Under the pieces are notes generated by a model. It was not told where the DNA came from. It worked only from the letters and a program-made list of their open reading frames with translations, and did not search any database. A stretch of DNA of 64,000 nt from Gracilibacillus salinarum (lineage in GTDB: Bacteria; Bacillota; Bacilli; Bacillales; Amphibacillaceae): NCBI RefSeq assembly GCF_022919575.1, contig NZ_CP095071.1, positions 1,798,001-1,862,000 on the forward strand, read 5' to 3'. The position numbers and the translations under genes were made by a program. Shown piece after piece: positions 25,086 to 34,991 of this stretch (its first letter is position 1; every line of letters starts with the position of its first letter).

Positions 25086-26872
25086 GTATTCGGAATTACT
25101 ATAATAATTTTCGTTCCGCAGTCCTCTTTACTCTCTATTTGTATGCCATATTCTTCTCCAAAGATAAGCTGAATCCTGCGATGAACGTTCTGTAAACCTA
25201 TTCCATCCGTATCGATGTGGGTAGGATTATTTTTAAGTTGTAACTCCAGCTCCTCCAAACGAGATTTCTTTATCCCTGTTCCGTTATCTTCAACCATGAT
25301 ATAGAATAAATCATCTTTTTCTTTTGCATCAATTGTAATCTTTCCATTAGCCAGCCCTTTATTAAAACCATGACCGATTGCATTTTCCACCAGCGGTTGG
25401 AGACTGAGTTTAACAGCATCCTTTAATAATTGATCGGGATCTATTTTTATATCCAGAGCGATATTTTCTTGCATCCGGTGTTCATGAATCGTTAAGTAAT
25501 TTCTTACATGTTCCAATTCTTCCACTATTGTCACTACTTCTAAATTCTTCACCGAATATCTGAACATATAAGCCAGACTGTCTGCCATTTCAGATATTTC
25601 ATCTGCACCTTTTATCACCGCATAAGCATTTATCGTTTCTAAAGTATTATATAAGAAATGTGGATTTATTTGAGCTTGCAAAGCATGTAACTCGTTTTTT
25701 TGCCACTCTAATTCTCTCTGTTGTATTTTCAGTTGTGTCTTCTGATTATTTAATTCCGTATAGTACACTTTATCGATTAACTTTTTCAGTTCATCAATCA
25801 TTTGGTTATAGCTGTTTACCAGACCGATCATTTCATCTGTTCCATTCATTATAGGAACCTTTGTCCAAATCCCTTTTTCCATCTTTTTTAAATGCTTCTG
25901 TAATATACGAATGGGACGAACTATTCTTCTTGTGAAGTTATAACCCAGTATTAATGCGATTAAAACAGCAAGCGTTCCAGTTACAATAGTAGTTGTCCGT
26001 ATATTGGAAATTGGCCTGAATAATTCAGACTTTGGAATCGTAATGACCGTTTTCCAATTGGTATAATCAGAAGTATGATAATAATAAAACATCTCATTGT
26101 CTGCTGAAGAACTGAAAAAAGATCCTTTTTCTTTTTTATTTAATTGTAATTGCACTTCCTCATTAATATAAGTGCCAAACAATGAGGAATCAGGATGATA
26201 AATCAACTTTCCTTCATCATCAACAATCATCAATTTACTTCCTTCTTTCATATCAGTAACAGACCAATACTCCATGATTGTCTGAAAGGAAATGTCCACC
26301 CCAAGAATTCCTCTTGGCTGAAAATTTTTATCTCTGATCTTCCGTGTATAAGTAATCACTAACTCGCCATCAATATTTTTTCTGGGAGTGATAACGACCT
26401 TACCCGAATCAGGTGCTTCCTTCTTAAGATAATCATATACCTGATCAGTAGGAAAAGGAATAGTCGGTGCATAGTACCGATTCTCGGATAGGACGGAATG
26501 TCCGCTATCCGTAATGATATAGAGTATATCAATGGCAGGATTCTGCTTCTGAATCTCCCTCATCTTATTCGTTATTTCTGTGTATATTTCATACCTGTCG
26601 AATGCCTGATTCGAATTCAGGTCTAAATATCGTTTTACATTTTCGTCTGTCACCATTGGTAATGTAATAAGTTCATAATCTTTTAAAAAACGATCCACTT
26701 GCATATTAGTGACAGAAATATTCTGATTTAGATATTGCTCTACCTGGTTTTGAATCGAGTTAGATGACTGCATATATATAATGCTAGACATAAAAAGTAA
26801 TGGAAATAAGATAACGATTATAAAAAAAAGAAAAAGCCTCTGAAATAAGTTCATTTCATTGAAACGCTTCAT
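25073..26872 (-). CDS. YesM/LytS-type sensor histidine kinase
   Basis: The product is 599 residues. An N-terminal transmembrane helix (about 12-30) and a second near 300 flank an extracellular double-Cache-like sensor domain. A HAMP linker follows (about 315-370). The His_kinase domain has the phospho-acceptor in QINPHFLYNTLETINAY, and the HATPase_c domain has VENAIGHGF and GTGIKKSRL plus GIGLQNVHRR. It presumably senses a breakdown product of the polysaccharide outside the cell and phosphorylates the response regulator encoded four bases upstream with an ATGA-type overlap. Confidence 0.93.
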   Translation of the reverse strand: MKRFNEMNLFQRLFLFFIIVILFPLLFMSSIIYMQSSNSIQNQVEQYLNQNISVTNMQVDRFLKDYELITLPMVTDENVKRYLDLNSNQAFDRYEIYTEITNKMREIQKQNPAIDILYIITDSGHSVLSENRYYAPTIPFPTDQVYDYLKKEAPDSGKVVITPRKNIDGELVITYTRKIRDKNFQPRGILGVDISFQTIMEYWSVTDMKEGSKLMIVDDEGKLIYHPDSSLFGTYINEEVQLQLNKKEKGSFFSSSADNEMFYYYHTSDYTNWKTVITIPKSELFRPISNIRTTTIVTGTLAVLIALILGYNFTRRIVRPIRILQKHLKKMEKGIWTKVPIMNGTDEMIGLVNSYNQMIDELKKLIDKVYYTELNNQKTQLKIQQRELEWQKNELHALQAQINPHFLYNTLETINAYAVIKGADEISEMADSLAYMFRYSVKNLEVVTIVEELEHVRNYLTIHEHRMQENIALDIKIDPDQLLKDAVKLSLQPLVENAIGHGFNKGLANGKITIDAKEKDDLFYIMVEDNGTGIKKSRLEELELQLKNNPTHIDTDGIGLQNVHRRIQLIFGEEYGIQIESKEDCGTKIIIVIPNTKKT

Positions 26873-27915
26873 GTACAGGAAATACCTAAACGCTGTTTAT
26901 ACTCTGAAGGCGTATAACCGGTATATTTTTTAAAACTTTTTGTAAAGTGTGGTAAATCACTGTACCCAATCTCATTCGAAATATCAATTATACGCATAGC
27001 ATCCATCTCTAGTAATTCTTTTGCTTTCTCCATACGAATCTTTCTTCTAAATTCAACAAAGCTTTCGCCCGTTTCTTTTTTAAATAACTGACTGAAATAA
27101 GTAGGGTTAAAACCGAGTTTATCTGCGACATCGGATAAATTGAGACGTTCCTCCAGGTTCTGTTCGATAAATTCTTTTGCTGCATCAATAGGATCAATAA
27201 CATTCCCTTTCCTTTTCATTCTAATCTTGTCGATAATAAATAGACAACTTTCGATGAAACTTCTCTCCAGCTCCTCCTTAGTTCTGCCCTTTACCCATAG
27301 TTCATCGTTAGTTAAATCTTTTATTCCTTTCGATTTCAAACGACTGACAAGTATCTCTAATACTTCTTTGAGAAAATTGTGATATATCTTTAAATTAATC
27401 GTGTGTTCAGGCAACTTGCACACCCATTGGGAAAAAAATCCCTTCATTGCTTTTACGTCCAGGTTCCAAATAAATCCCCCTAACTTTTCAAGGATATATT
27501 GGGTTTCCATGATACTTATGAAAGAATTCTCTGTATTTTCACGGTTAGTCAATAAGCGCTCAATAGTCTCATTCATTTTCTTTCTTGTCACTGGCTTAAG
27601 AAGATAGTCTTTCACACCATATTGAATAGCCTGCCTCGTGTATTCAAAATCATTAAAACCGGAAATAACTACCCATTGAGAAATCGTCTTCTTCTGCGAC
27701 CATTTACTAATTAATTCAAATCCATTCATTTCTGGCATTTTTATATCTGTAAATATAAAATCGAAGGAGTTAGATTGAAGATACTCAATGGCTTTCACAC
27801 CATTATTAGCCATAAAGATAGTAGGTTGCTCGTTATCTGGATATTCATAGTCCTTTAACAGGAAAGATATTCCTTTTAAAATCATTGGTTCATCTTCTAC
27901 AACTAAAATATTCAT
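26869..27915 (-). CDS. YesN-type response regulator with AraC DNA-binding domain
   Basis: The product is 348 residues. The receiver domain begins MNILVVEDEPMILKGISFLL, with phospho-acceptor Asp in FIFTDIKMPEM near residue 56 and Lys in YLLKPV. The C-terminal AraC domain (about 245-345) has LNLSDVADKLGFNPTYFSQL and ISNEIGYSDLPHFTKSFKKY. It probably activates the adjacent importer and lyase operons. AAAAGGGAGGCAAGGTA gives the ribosome site. A cre-like box lies about 20 bases upstream. Confidence 0.93.
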   Translation of the reverse strand: MNILVVEDEPMILKGISFLLKDYEYPDNEQPTIFMANNGVKAIEYLQSNSFDFIFTDIKMPEMNGFELISKWSQKKTISQWVVISGFNDFEYTRQAIQYGVKDYLLKPVTRKKMNETIERLLTNRENTENSFISIMETQYILEKLGGFIWNLDVKAMKGFFSQWVCKLPEHTINLKIYHNFLKEVLEILVSRLKSKGIKDLTNDELWVKGRTKEELERSFIESCLFIIDKIRMKRKGNVIDPIDAAKEFIEQNLEERLNLSDVADKLGFNPTYFSQLFKKETGESFVEFRRKIRMEKAKELLEMDAMRIIDISNEIGYSDLPHFTKSFKKYTGYTPSEYKQRLGISCT

Positions 27916-27933
27916 TACCTTGCCTCCCTTTTA

Positions 27934-27947
27934 AGTAATCGCTTACA
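27934..27947. promoter_or_regulatory. putative cre (CcpA) box upstream of the YesN gene
   Basis: TGTAAGCGATTACT on the minus strand fits TGNAANCGNTNNCA apart from the final base. It is placed 19 bases before the response-regulator start, a position where CcpA would block transcription. This implies glucose repression of the sensory pair. Confidence 0.5.
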
Positions 27948-28001
27948 TTATATTTTACCAAAAAGATCTAGAGAATAGGGGGACATTATTCTAAAAGATA
28001 A

Positions 28002-29120
28002 TCAAAACCATAATACTGGCTGCCTGATCGCAATATTCCTTCTCACTTCAAGATTTGATGATTCCAATTCCAATTTATTCCACAGATCAAGGTATTTCTT
28101 TTCATTGAAAGCTACTCCAGCAAATAATAAAAAGGGAATTCTAGTTGGCCAACTAGCAAAATGTTTAATATCTTTTGAATATGGCCATGCTTTTTTATCT
28201 TTAAGAAAAGGATACAAAAACTCTATCCCTCTTTTTATCCCTCTGCCATCCTTTAATTGGTACTCCCATAAATTTTGATCTGGTGTTGATAAAATATGAC
28301 ATAAGGTTACCATGTTATCCAATACAAAGATAGAATAACTGTATGGCTTAGTTCGTGCCAGCTCGTGTGGAAAACTGCCGTCTTGCGCCATTTGGTCAGG
28401 TAAAAGAACCGTTTTATATTGTTGCCGGCAATAGCCCAACATTTTCTGATTTTCTGTAAAAATGGCAAAACTCGCCACCTGTACATACCAGCATACACTG
28501 TGATTGTTTTTTGCGTTCTTTTCTTCTATTCCGTTTGGATGTGTATTCATCCAGTGCAGATAATCGCTGAACCACTCTTTTAGTCCTTCTCTAATACGAG
28601 GTGACATAGCTGCACTTTGTTGCAGTGATTGAATAGCTTGTGGCACATCGATTAAATGTAGTGTGTCAATTATCCCGATGCCTCTCCCTTCACAAATACC
28701 TGGAATGGCTTGCGCATATTCAAGATGGGCATTCATTTTTGTTTCTTCATCTAAAAAGAATTCTTTAAGAAATAGGACCGCCTTTTCTGCATATTTTTCC
28801 TCGCCGCTAACCAGATATCCCGCAGTTAAGTTTGCTACATGCGTTCTCATACTTCTTAGTATCTTCCGGTGATCAGAGAATACTTGAGGATTGGATTCCC
28901 CATCACGTTTAACATAAGGCAACCCATTCTCCGTATCTTGATTAGGCCACCAGTAGTCCGCATTGGAATAGTAATCATGCTTGTTCCCCATACTTTTATC
29001 AGCAATCGAATCTGTGATGTGAACTGGCCTTTTGTTTATCGATTTGTTTGCCTTTGTCATAATCCAATTCATGTAAGATGGTGACCACACGTTATTACTT
29101 TTCTGATCAGACTTTAACAA
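28002..29120 (-). CDS. alginate lyase-family protein (PL5-like)
   Basis: The product is 372 residues with an alpha/alpha-barrel lyase fold. Near residue 200 is NNHSVCWYVQVASFAIF, the N-H pair used by PL5-type lyases. Later comes ELARTKPYSYSIFVLDN, which supplies the Arg and Tyr of the catalytic set. No signal peptide is visible, so it probably cleaves imported oligosaccharides inside the cell. The start is a TTG behind GGGAGGGATTAAAT. It is the last gene of the catabolic operon running down from the Zn-dehydrogenase. The exact uronide substrate is not determined. Confidence 0.82.
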   Translation of the reverse strand: MLKSDQKSNNVWSPSYMNWIMTKANKSINKRPVHITDSIADKSMGNKHDYYSNADYWWPNQDTENGLPYVKRDGESNPQVFSDHRKILRSMRTHVANLTAGYLVSGEEKYAEKAVLFLKEFFLDEETKMNAHLEYAQAIPGICEGRGIGIIDTLHLIDVPQAIQSLQQSAAMSPRIREGLKEWFSDYLHWMNTHPNGIEEKNAKNNHSVCWYVQVASFAIFTENQKMLGYCRQQYKTVLLPDQMAQDGSFPHELARTKPYSYSIFVLDNMVTLCHILSTPDQNLWEYQLKDGRGIKRGIEFLYPFLKDKKAWPYSKDIKHFASWPTRIPFLLFAGVAFNEKKYLDLWNKLELESSNLEVRRNIAIRQPVLWF

Positions 29121-29163
29121 ATTTAATCCCTCCCGAGTGCAGATTATTTTCGGAACTTACTTA

Positions 29164-30159
29164 TTAAGCTTGTTTGATAAACGCTTGATAATTCACTTGC
29201 CACTGAAGCTTTTCACCTTTCACATATTTTTTTAACTCCTCAAGCATATAATTGCCCATTCTGCCACATTCCTCTCCCTGACTGCCTGCTAGGTGTGGTG
29301 TTAGCACAACGTTTGGCATTGTATATAATACCGAATTTAACGGAGGAGGTTCAGGAAATGTAACATCAAGGACAGCTGTAATATCTTTACGCTCCTGCAG
29401 AACTTCGATCATCTCCGCTTCCTTCACGATTGCGCCTCTGGCAGTATTAATAAAAGCCGCGTTTGGTTTCATTAATTTAAAATGTTCCCTTTTAATCAGT
29501 TCTCTTGTTTCTTCTAAAAGCGGAGCATGTAAGGATACCACATCAGACTTTGAAAACAGATCGTCTAAACTACAGAGACTGACGCCTAACAGTTCTGCTT
29601 CTTGTTCACTGACAAATGGATCATAGGCTAACAGGTTAATCTCGAATGGTTTTAATAATTCGCAAACTCCTCTGCCTATTTTGCTTAATGAAATAATACC
29701 TGCCGTACTGTTATATGCCCCTGAGAATGAGTAAGGTTTTTCAGGATATGCTTTATTTATTCTGATATCTTTTACATATTGCCACCCATTTTTCAGACAA
29801 AAAAGAACCTGAGACAGGGTAAACTCCTGCACCGGAATAGCATTTGCCTCTGCGGCTGTCGTAATTTTCACATCACTTTTCCAAAATGCATCTGTTGCGA
29901 TTTTTTTAATAGAACCTGCAGCATAAAAAATCACTTTTAAATTCGGTGCCTTTTCAAGCAGGTCTCTAGTTAATTCAGGAGCTCCCCATCCGGTAAAGAG
30001 ACATTCTGCTTCTTGCAGAATGGAAAGGTCTTCCCTTAATGATTGACTCGTCAGAGGTGGTGCATAAATATCGACTATCTCTTCAATTTCATTTCTTACA
30101 TCTGCTGGATAAACAAGATCAAATGACCTTTCATTCATGATATAAAGACCCTTAAGCAA
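29164..30159 (-). CDS. D-2-hydroxyacid dehydrogenase family protein with altered nucleotide loop
   Basis: The product is 331 residues and should oxidise a 2-hydroxyacid or reduce a 2-ketoacid with NAD(P). The Rossmann signature, normally GLGxIGR, reads SLSKIGR: two glycines are replaced by serine. The catalytic Arg (FINTARGAIV), Glu (DVTFPEPPPLN) and His (VVLTPHLAGSQGEE) are present. A TTG at 30159 behind GGGAGGGATATGC is chosen as start. It sits between the epimerase and the lyase, so a sugar-acid or keto-sugar-acid substrate is likely. Confidence 0.85.
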   Translation of the reverse strand: MLKGLYIMNERSFDLVYPADVRNEIEEIVDIYAPPLTSQSLREDLSILQEAECLFTGWGAPELTRDLLEKAPNLKVIFYAAGSIKKIATDAFWKSDVKITTAAEANAIPVQEFTLSQVLFCLKNGWQYVKDIRINKAYPEKPYSFSGAYNSTAGIISLSKIGRGVCELLKPFEINLLAYDPFVSEQEAELLGVSLCSLDDLFSKSDVVSLHAPLLEETRELIKREHFKLMKPNAAFINTARGAIVKEAEMIEVLQERKDITAVLDVTFPEPPPLNSVLYTMPNVVLTPHLAGSQGEECGRMGNYMLEELKKYVKGEKLQWQVNYQAFIKQA

Positions 30160-30410
30160 GCATATCCCTCCCTGTTATCAAAATGTTATATATTAGAAAA
30201 ACCACGAAAGCCCACCCGATCCTAACTAACTAACACAAATAGCAAACAACTACCTATAAGATGGATTATGGACGCGAATGGTTGGCCGGAGCGACATCAT
30301 AACTCTAACTACATTTCAAAATGGATGCTAGTAAGTTGACATAATCCATATTATAGGAATTCATTTTTTGCTTTTCTGTCGTATAAGAAAAGTTAAAGGG
30401 GCGTACACCT
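30160..30410. other. intercistronic gap with long inverted repeat
   Basis: ATGGATTATG at 30261-30270 is repeated inverted as CATAATCCAT at 30340-30349, about 70 bases apart, each arm flanked by TATAA-rich sequence. It could be the ends of a short element or a long stem. No gene is seen. Confidence 0.4.
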
Positions 30411-31271
30411 TTAACTTTTCTTCCATAATCGTTTGATCCATTTAATATTGTGTTCTAATGCCGCCTTTGTGTTTAATTCACCACTAAAGTCTTCCATTCC
30501 TATATTTCCATCATAATCAACAGCTTTCAGATCAGAAATGACCTGTCTCCAATCTACTACTCCTTTTTCAACTATTGCCCAGCTCGGTTGCCAGTTGTAA
30601 GTACCATCTTCTTCCTTGCTCACTATTTCCCATTTCGTATTTTTGACATGTACATGTGCTAAGTATGGACCCAATAATTCCATTCCCATTCTGAAATTTT
30701 CATATCCTTCTTTTATCATATTAGCAGGATCATATAATACACCTACATGATCCGGGTCAAAATTTTCCACTATTCGATGAGCAAGTCCTGCACTAGGCGC
30801 AATTGTTTGATGATGTGTCTCTATTAGGCCTTTCACGTTATACTGCTTACACATCTGTTCCGCTTCCTTAAGATAGGCTAACTGTTTTTGGAACAAATCA
30901 TTATAATTTTCGGTTCGATCATATTTCGCAACCCCTAATCGAATAGAAGAAGCACCTAATTTTTTGGCAACTTGTAAAACTTTCTCCGTTTCTTTTAATT
31001 CTCCACAATTTAAATAGGGTGTGATACTCGTTACCTCTAAACCTCTGTCATCGGTAAGAGCTAACCAATTGTCTAGTTCCTCATCTGTCGCCTCAGGAGA
31101 GATAGTACTTAAATTGTTTCTCCAAAAACCTGGCTGTTCTTTTTTCATTTCTTCAGGTGTTAGCTTAAAACGCCATTCCACACCGTCATATCCAATTTCT
31201 TTTAAATTATCAACTAATTGTGCTGGTGTCATATCTGGTGTCATCACTGTAAAAACGGAAAACTTCATCAT
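30411..31271 (-). CDS. sugar phosphate isomerase/epimerase (xylose isomerase-like TIM barrel)
   Basis: The product is 286 residues. The AP endonuclease 2-type barrel is seen from MKFSVFTVMTPDMTPAQLVD and YDGVEWRFK. Metal-binding positions are suggested by GLIETHHQTI, VGVLYDPANM, YLAHVHVKNTKW and GNIGMEDFSGE near the C-terminus. Such enzymes isomerise or epimerise sugars, keto-acids or inositols. It belongs to the catabolic run between the Gfo-type dehydrogenase and the hydroxyacid dehydrogenase. AAAAGGTGGTAG precedes the start. Confidence 0.88.
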   Translation of the reverse strand: MMKFSVFTVMTPDMTPAQLVDNLKEIGYDGVEWRFKLTPEEMKKEQPGFWRNNLSTISPEATDEELDNWLALTDDRGLEVTSITPYLNCGELKETEKVLQVAKKLGASSIRLGVAKYDRTENYNDLFQKQLAYLKEAEQMCKQYNVKGLIETHHQTIAPSAGLAHRIVENFDPDHVGVLYDPANMIKEGYENFRMGMELLGPYLAHVHVKNTKWEIVSKEEDGTYNWQPSWAIVEKGVVDWRQVISDLKAVDYDGNIGMEDFSGELNTKAALEHNIKWIKRLWKKS

Positions 31272-31302
31272 CTACCACCTTTTCTCATTTATTTCACTCT
31301 GT

Positions 31303-31364
31303 AAAGTGCGATAATGAGCAGCGGGGTTTGCCACACTGCTCATTATCGATTAGCACCGTGGCAA
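31303..31364 (-). mobile_element. minimal relative of the structured element, perfect hairpin
   Basis: The minus strand reads CCACGGTGCTAATCGATAAT and ends ATTATCGCACTTTAC. The ends match those of the longer element (CACGGTGCTAA and CACTTTA), but only the terminal hairpin remains: CGATAATGAGCAG pairs perfectly with CTGCTCATTATCG. It lies between the epimerase and the Gfo-type gene, within one operon. It may also act as an intercistronic RNA hairpin. Confidence 0.65.
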
Positions 31365-31399
31365 ATCGGTCATTAATCGTTTGATGTCCGATATTGATG

Positions 31400-32560
31400 C
31401 TAATAACTTCCTTCCACTTTCAACGCAATACTCTTGTTTTCTTTCTTAACGGATGAGTTTTTCATTTTTTCCTGGAGATGCTGATAATAAAGGTCTTCAT
31501 TTATCGGTAATGATACCCAATCATCTAACCATGTGGATAATTGCATGGCATTGGATAATGTCAGCCCCTTTATTCCTTCCTCTCCTGGAGCAAGTAATGC
31601 AGTGCCTTTCCGAATAGCATCAACAAAATTTTGTGTGATGCCCGGATGTGCGGTTTCTTCTCCTTTTACAGGAATGTCTACTTTCCAGCACTCCGGTGAT
31701 CCAAAACCACCCTGATAGGTCCGATTAAATTCAGGTTCAGGGACACGTAACCGCCAAAAATGTAATTTGCCGTTTTCCACAATTACCTTACCCCGATCCC
31801 CCGCAATCTCTAACCGGTTCGTTCCAGGAGCTTCTCCGGTTGTCGTGATAAACACACCGGTCGCTCCATTTTCATATTCGGTAAAGGCAGTAACTTCATC
31901 CTCCACCTCAATCTCTCTGTGCTTGCCAAAGTAGCAAAATGCACGTATGCGTTCCGGCATCATACCAGTCATCCATTGCCACAAATCTAGCTGATGGGGA
32001 CATTGATTAATCAGAACACCTCCGCCCTCACCAGCCCATGTCGCTCTCCAACCACCCGAATCATAATAGCTTTGCGACCTGTACCATGTTGTAATAATCC
32101 AATTTATTCTGCGTATTTCCCCTAACTCCCCATCCATAATTAATTCTCTTAGTTTTTGATACAGAGGGTTTGTTCGCTGATTGTACATCATCGAAAATAC
32201 CTTCCCGCTAGCTTGTGCAGCATCATTCATTTCTCTTACCTGTTTTGTATATACACCAGCAGGTTTCTCACATAATACGTGCAGACCATGTTCAAATGCC
32301 TTTATCGCCAATTTAGAATGGTCATAGTGAGGTGTTGCTATAATTACAGCATCTGCCATTCCAGAACGAAAAAAAGCGTCCTCATCAGTAAATACCTCTA
32401 TTTCACTGCTTACATGTTCCTTAAGCCACTCTGCACGTTCTTTAGTAGTTTCATATAATGCCGTCACTGTCGCTCCATTGATTAAACCATCCTGTAAATA
32501 ATTCATATGCCTAGTTCCCATCGTTCCTACACCGATAATTCCAATCCGGATATTTTTCAC
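31400..32560 (-). CDS. Gfo/Idh/MocA-family oxidoreductase
   Basis: The product is 386 residues and an NAD(P)-dependent dehydrogenase for sugars or sugar acids. The Rossmann motif IRIGIIGVGTMGTRH is at the N-terminus, CEKPAGVYT carries the conserved Lys, and LINQCPHQLDLWQWMTG supplies the D-x-x-x-H-like active-site stretch. The frame opens at 32608, but AAGGAGAAGGGCATA precedes a GTG at 32560, which is chosen. It lies in the catabolic operon between the Zn-dehydrogenase and the epimerase. Confidence 0.9.
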   Translation of the reverse strand: MKNIRIGIIGVGTMGTRHMNYLQDGLINGATVTALYETTKERAEWLKEHVSSEIEVFTDEDAFFRSGMADAVIIATPHYDHSKLAIKAFEHGLHVLCEKPAGVYTKQVREMNDAAQASGKVFSMMYNQRTNPLYQKLRELIMDGELGEIRRINWIITTWYRSQSYYDSGGWRATWAGEGGGVLINQCPHQLDLWQWMTGMMPERIRAFCYFGKHREIEVEDEVTAFTEYENGATGVFITTTGEAPGTNRLEIAGDRGKVIVENGKLHFWRLRVPEPEFNRTYQGGFGSPECWKVDIPVKGEETAHPGITQNFVDAIRKGTALLAPGEEGIKGLTLSNAMQLSTWLDDWVSLPINEDLYYQHLQEKMKNSSVKKENKSIALKVEGSY

Positions 32561-32715
32561 TATGCCCTTCTCCTTCCATGCTAAAGTGATAAGCGCCGAT
32601 ATTGACATCGCTTTCGCTCTATTCTTTTACACTACTTCATCTGTGAAATCCGTACTATGGTTTTATTTTGCTCCTCTTGTGTTTTTTTTAGGTCTCTGTT
32701 TTTCAACGTCTCGTT

Positions 32716-33750
32716 CTACCTGTGATTTTCACAATCAATCATGACATGTAATGTATCACCACTATGCTGATTCCGAAGATCAAAAGCATCCTTAATGCGC
32801 TTCAATGGAATGACGTGGGTAATCATTTCTTTTGTATTTACTAAGCCATCCAAGACTAAACGTAACCCTTCGTCAAAATACCTGCGATTGTCAATATCCC
32901 TTTTCGGTTCTGTTGAAAAGATATCCAATCTTTTTTTGTGTATCTTAAAAAAGTCTACCGGCTCATGACATGTTCCAATACAGCCATACATTACTATTCT
33001 CCCATTTTGAGCAGCGGCATCGATCGCATCCACCATTCCTTCTCCCTCAAGCAGACATGGAATGACTACATCAAAACCTTCTGGAAAATCATTACCAACT
33101 ACACTCATTGTACTTGTATGATCATTCGGTATTTTATACGTATGGGTGGCACCGTACTTTTTTGCCAGTTCCAATTTTTCTTCAAATAAATCAGTTACTA
33201 CTAAATTTCGCGGGCTGAAGAGATGAATAATTTGCGTAAGTACAAGACCGCTTACCCCTTGCCCTGTAATAAGGACATTTTTATTGGGCGAGATTTCTGC
33301 TATTTCCGCAGCATGCAGTATTCCCGGCAGAACTTCGATTAATGAACCTTCCATCAGAGGGAAATCTGCTGGTAATACTTTTATAGAAAATGGACTGCAG
33401 CAGATATATTCCGCGAAAGCCCCCCATACATATCGAAGCGTCACCTGATCTCCCTCTTTTAATCCCACTACATTTTCTCCAACTTTATCGATAATACCTG
33501 CCACTTCATGGCCAAGCCTTGTAGGATAACTAATAAATTCAGGTTCCCTTGCTCCCCGGAATACCTCAAGATCACTGCCACAAATTCCGACCCATTTGAC
33601 TTTTACTCTGACACTGTCAGCTGTCGGATCAGGGATTTTGGCTCTCTTAACTGTTATATCGTTCACCTCATCCATTACTGCACATAACTGTGTATCCTCG
33701 CCATCTCGATCAACTAACTCCATTGGCGGTATCGTCATTTTCTTTACCAT
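32716..33750 (-). CDS. zinc-type alcohol/polyol dehydrogenase (MDR family), no structural zinc loop
   Basis: The product is 344 residues. The catalytic zinc site is WVGICGSDLEVFRG and RLGHEVAGIIDKVG, and the Rossmann loop is NVLITGQGVSGLVLTQ. The usual four-cysteine structural zinc loop after GDQV is missing; the chain goes directly to RYVWGAFAEYI. Members act on polyols, threonine or sugar alcohols. It is the first gene after the AraC regulator and starts the catabolic run. AAGGGGGTTGACCTGA is the likely ribosome site. Confidence 0.88.
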   Translation of the reverse strand: MVKKMTIPPMELVDRDGEDTQLCAVMDEVNDITVKRAKIPDPTADSVRVKVKWVGICGSDLEVFRGAREPEFISYPTRLGHEVAGIIDKVGENVVGLKEGDQVTLRYVWGAFAEYICCSPFSIKVLPADFPLMEGSLIEVLPGILHAAEIAEISPNKNVLITGQGVSGLVLTQIIHLFSPRNLVVTDLFEEKLELAKKYGATHTYKIPNDHTSTMSVVGNDFPEGFDVVIPCLLEGEGMVDAIDAAAQNGRIVMYGCIGTCHEPVDFFKIHKKRLDIFSTEPKRDIDNRRYFDEGLRLVLDGLVNTKEMITHVIPLKRIKDAFDLRNQHSGDTLHVMIDCENHR

Positions 33751-33850
33751 TCAGGTCAACCCCCTTCATTCTTGTATGTTTATCGTATTATGGTATGAAC
33801 CAAAAGAGAATGGTCGTATTTCACATAAACTTAATCTAAATTCAGCTTCA

Positions 33851-34747
33851 CTAGCTTTTTGGCATGGAAATTCTCCATTTATTATTAAATTCTTTTGACA
33901 TATTGATGTCCTTGCCAACATATTGAACAAAAAAAGTACGGTATTCCCGTGGAGACCTTCCTTCAACATTTTTAAAAAGTTTGGAAAAATAAGGAGAGGT
34001 CCATCCTATACTCTCTGCAATTTCAGTGACAGTGAGCGAGGTGAATTCTAAGTAATAACGCGCGTAATACAATCGGACCTCCTGTAAGTACTGAATAGGC
34101 GGCATTCCCACTTCATTTTGAAAGATTTTAATAATATATTTTGGATTATAATTATACATTTCAGCAAGCAGGTTTAACGTGATCTTTGCAGCGTAATTAG
34201 CTTCAACATACTGCACAATCGGATGTTTAGACGCTTTTCCAGGGCAAGTAATGATGCCTTGATCTTTTGCAGTACTTATAGCCGAACGCTTTCTGTTTTT
34301 CGATTTTTCCACAAGAGATATGAATGTACTTTTAAATCCGGAATCGATTCTGTTCCAGGCTAATGCATCTGAGTCCTCTGCTATATGGCGAGCAAGGTGA
34401 TGCCATTTTTTAAATTCTTCTAATTCTGCTACAGGGCAATCTTCTTTCACTTGCTCTTTTGAAATTTCTTTTTCCAGTTCACGATCCAATATCTTAAACT
34501 TAAAATCGATTGTTTTACAGGCATCTGTGAAGTAAAACCGATGCGAATCTCCAATTTTAAAAAGATAAACACTGTCTCTGTTAACATGCTGCCTTTTTCC
34601 ATTCGTAAAAATATGACCATTCCCCGTTAGCACTACCAACAATTGGTAACAGTCTGTATGTTGATGTAAGCTAACTGCCGAATTTGCGGTATAGTCAATT
34701 CTGGCGGTCCACAGTAATTGAAGCTGATTGTCGCGTAACAGGCCCAA
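33851..34747 (-). CDS. AraC-family transcriptional regulator
   Basis: The product is about 299 residues. A cupin-like ligand domain (TANSAVSLHQHTDCYQLLVV) is followed by a double helix-turn-helix at about 205-290 (ITLNLLAEMYNYNPKYIIKI and VTEIAESIGWTSPYFSKLFK). The frame opens at 34777, but ATAGGAGGTGATGAAGAG precedes a TTG at 34747, preferred as start. It is divergent from the secreted PL6-like lyase gene and next to the catabolic genes, so it likely controls both. Confidence 0.88.
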   Translation of the reverse strand: MGLLRDNQLQLLWTARIDYTANSAVSLHQHTDCYQLLVVLTGNGHIFTNGKRQHVNRDSVYLFKIGDSHRFYFTDACKTIDFKFKILDRELEKEISKEQVKEDCPVAELEEFKKWHHLARHIAEDSDALAWNRIDSGFKSTFISLVEKSKNRKRSAISTAKDQGIITCPGKASKHPIVQYVEANYAAKITLNLLAEMYNYNPKYIIKIFQNEVGMPPIQYLQEVRLYYARYYLEFTSLTVTEIAESIGWTSPYFSKLFKNVEGRSPREYRTFFVQYVGKDINMSKEFNNKWRISMPKS

Positions 34748-34991
34748 CTCTTCATCACCTCCTATACTTTGACCCACATTATATGTAAAAGGCGATGTGC
34801 TGCATAGGATTTTTTTATTGTGATATTTTTAGGTGAAGCAATGATCCAGCGTTTACTTAGGGTAAAAAACGTAAAAAAGTGAGGAATGGATAAAAAGATA
34901 TGACTATTATCTATAGGCATGGAAGCATTTTTCTTTTTAAAATAAAGTGAGTAAGGTGTCACACGATTAAAATCAGAAAGGATGGAAGCAA

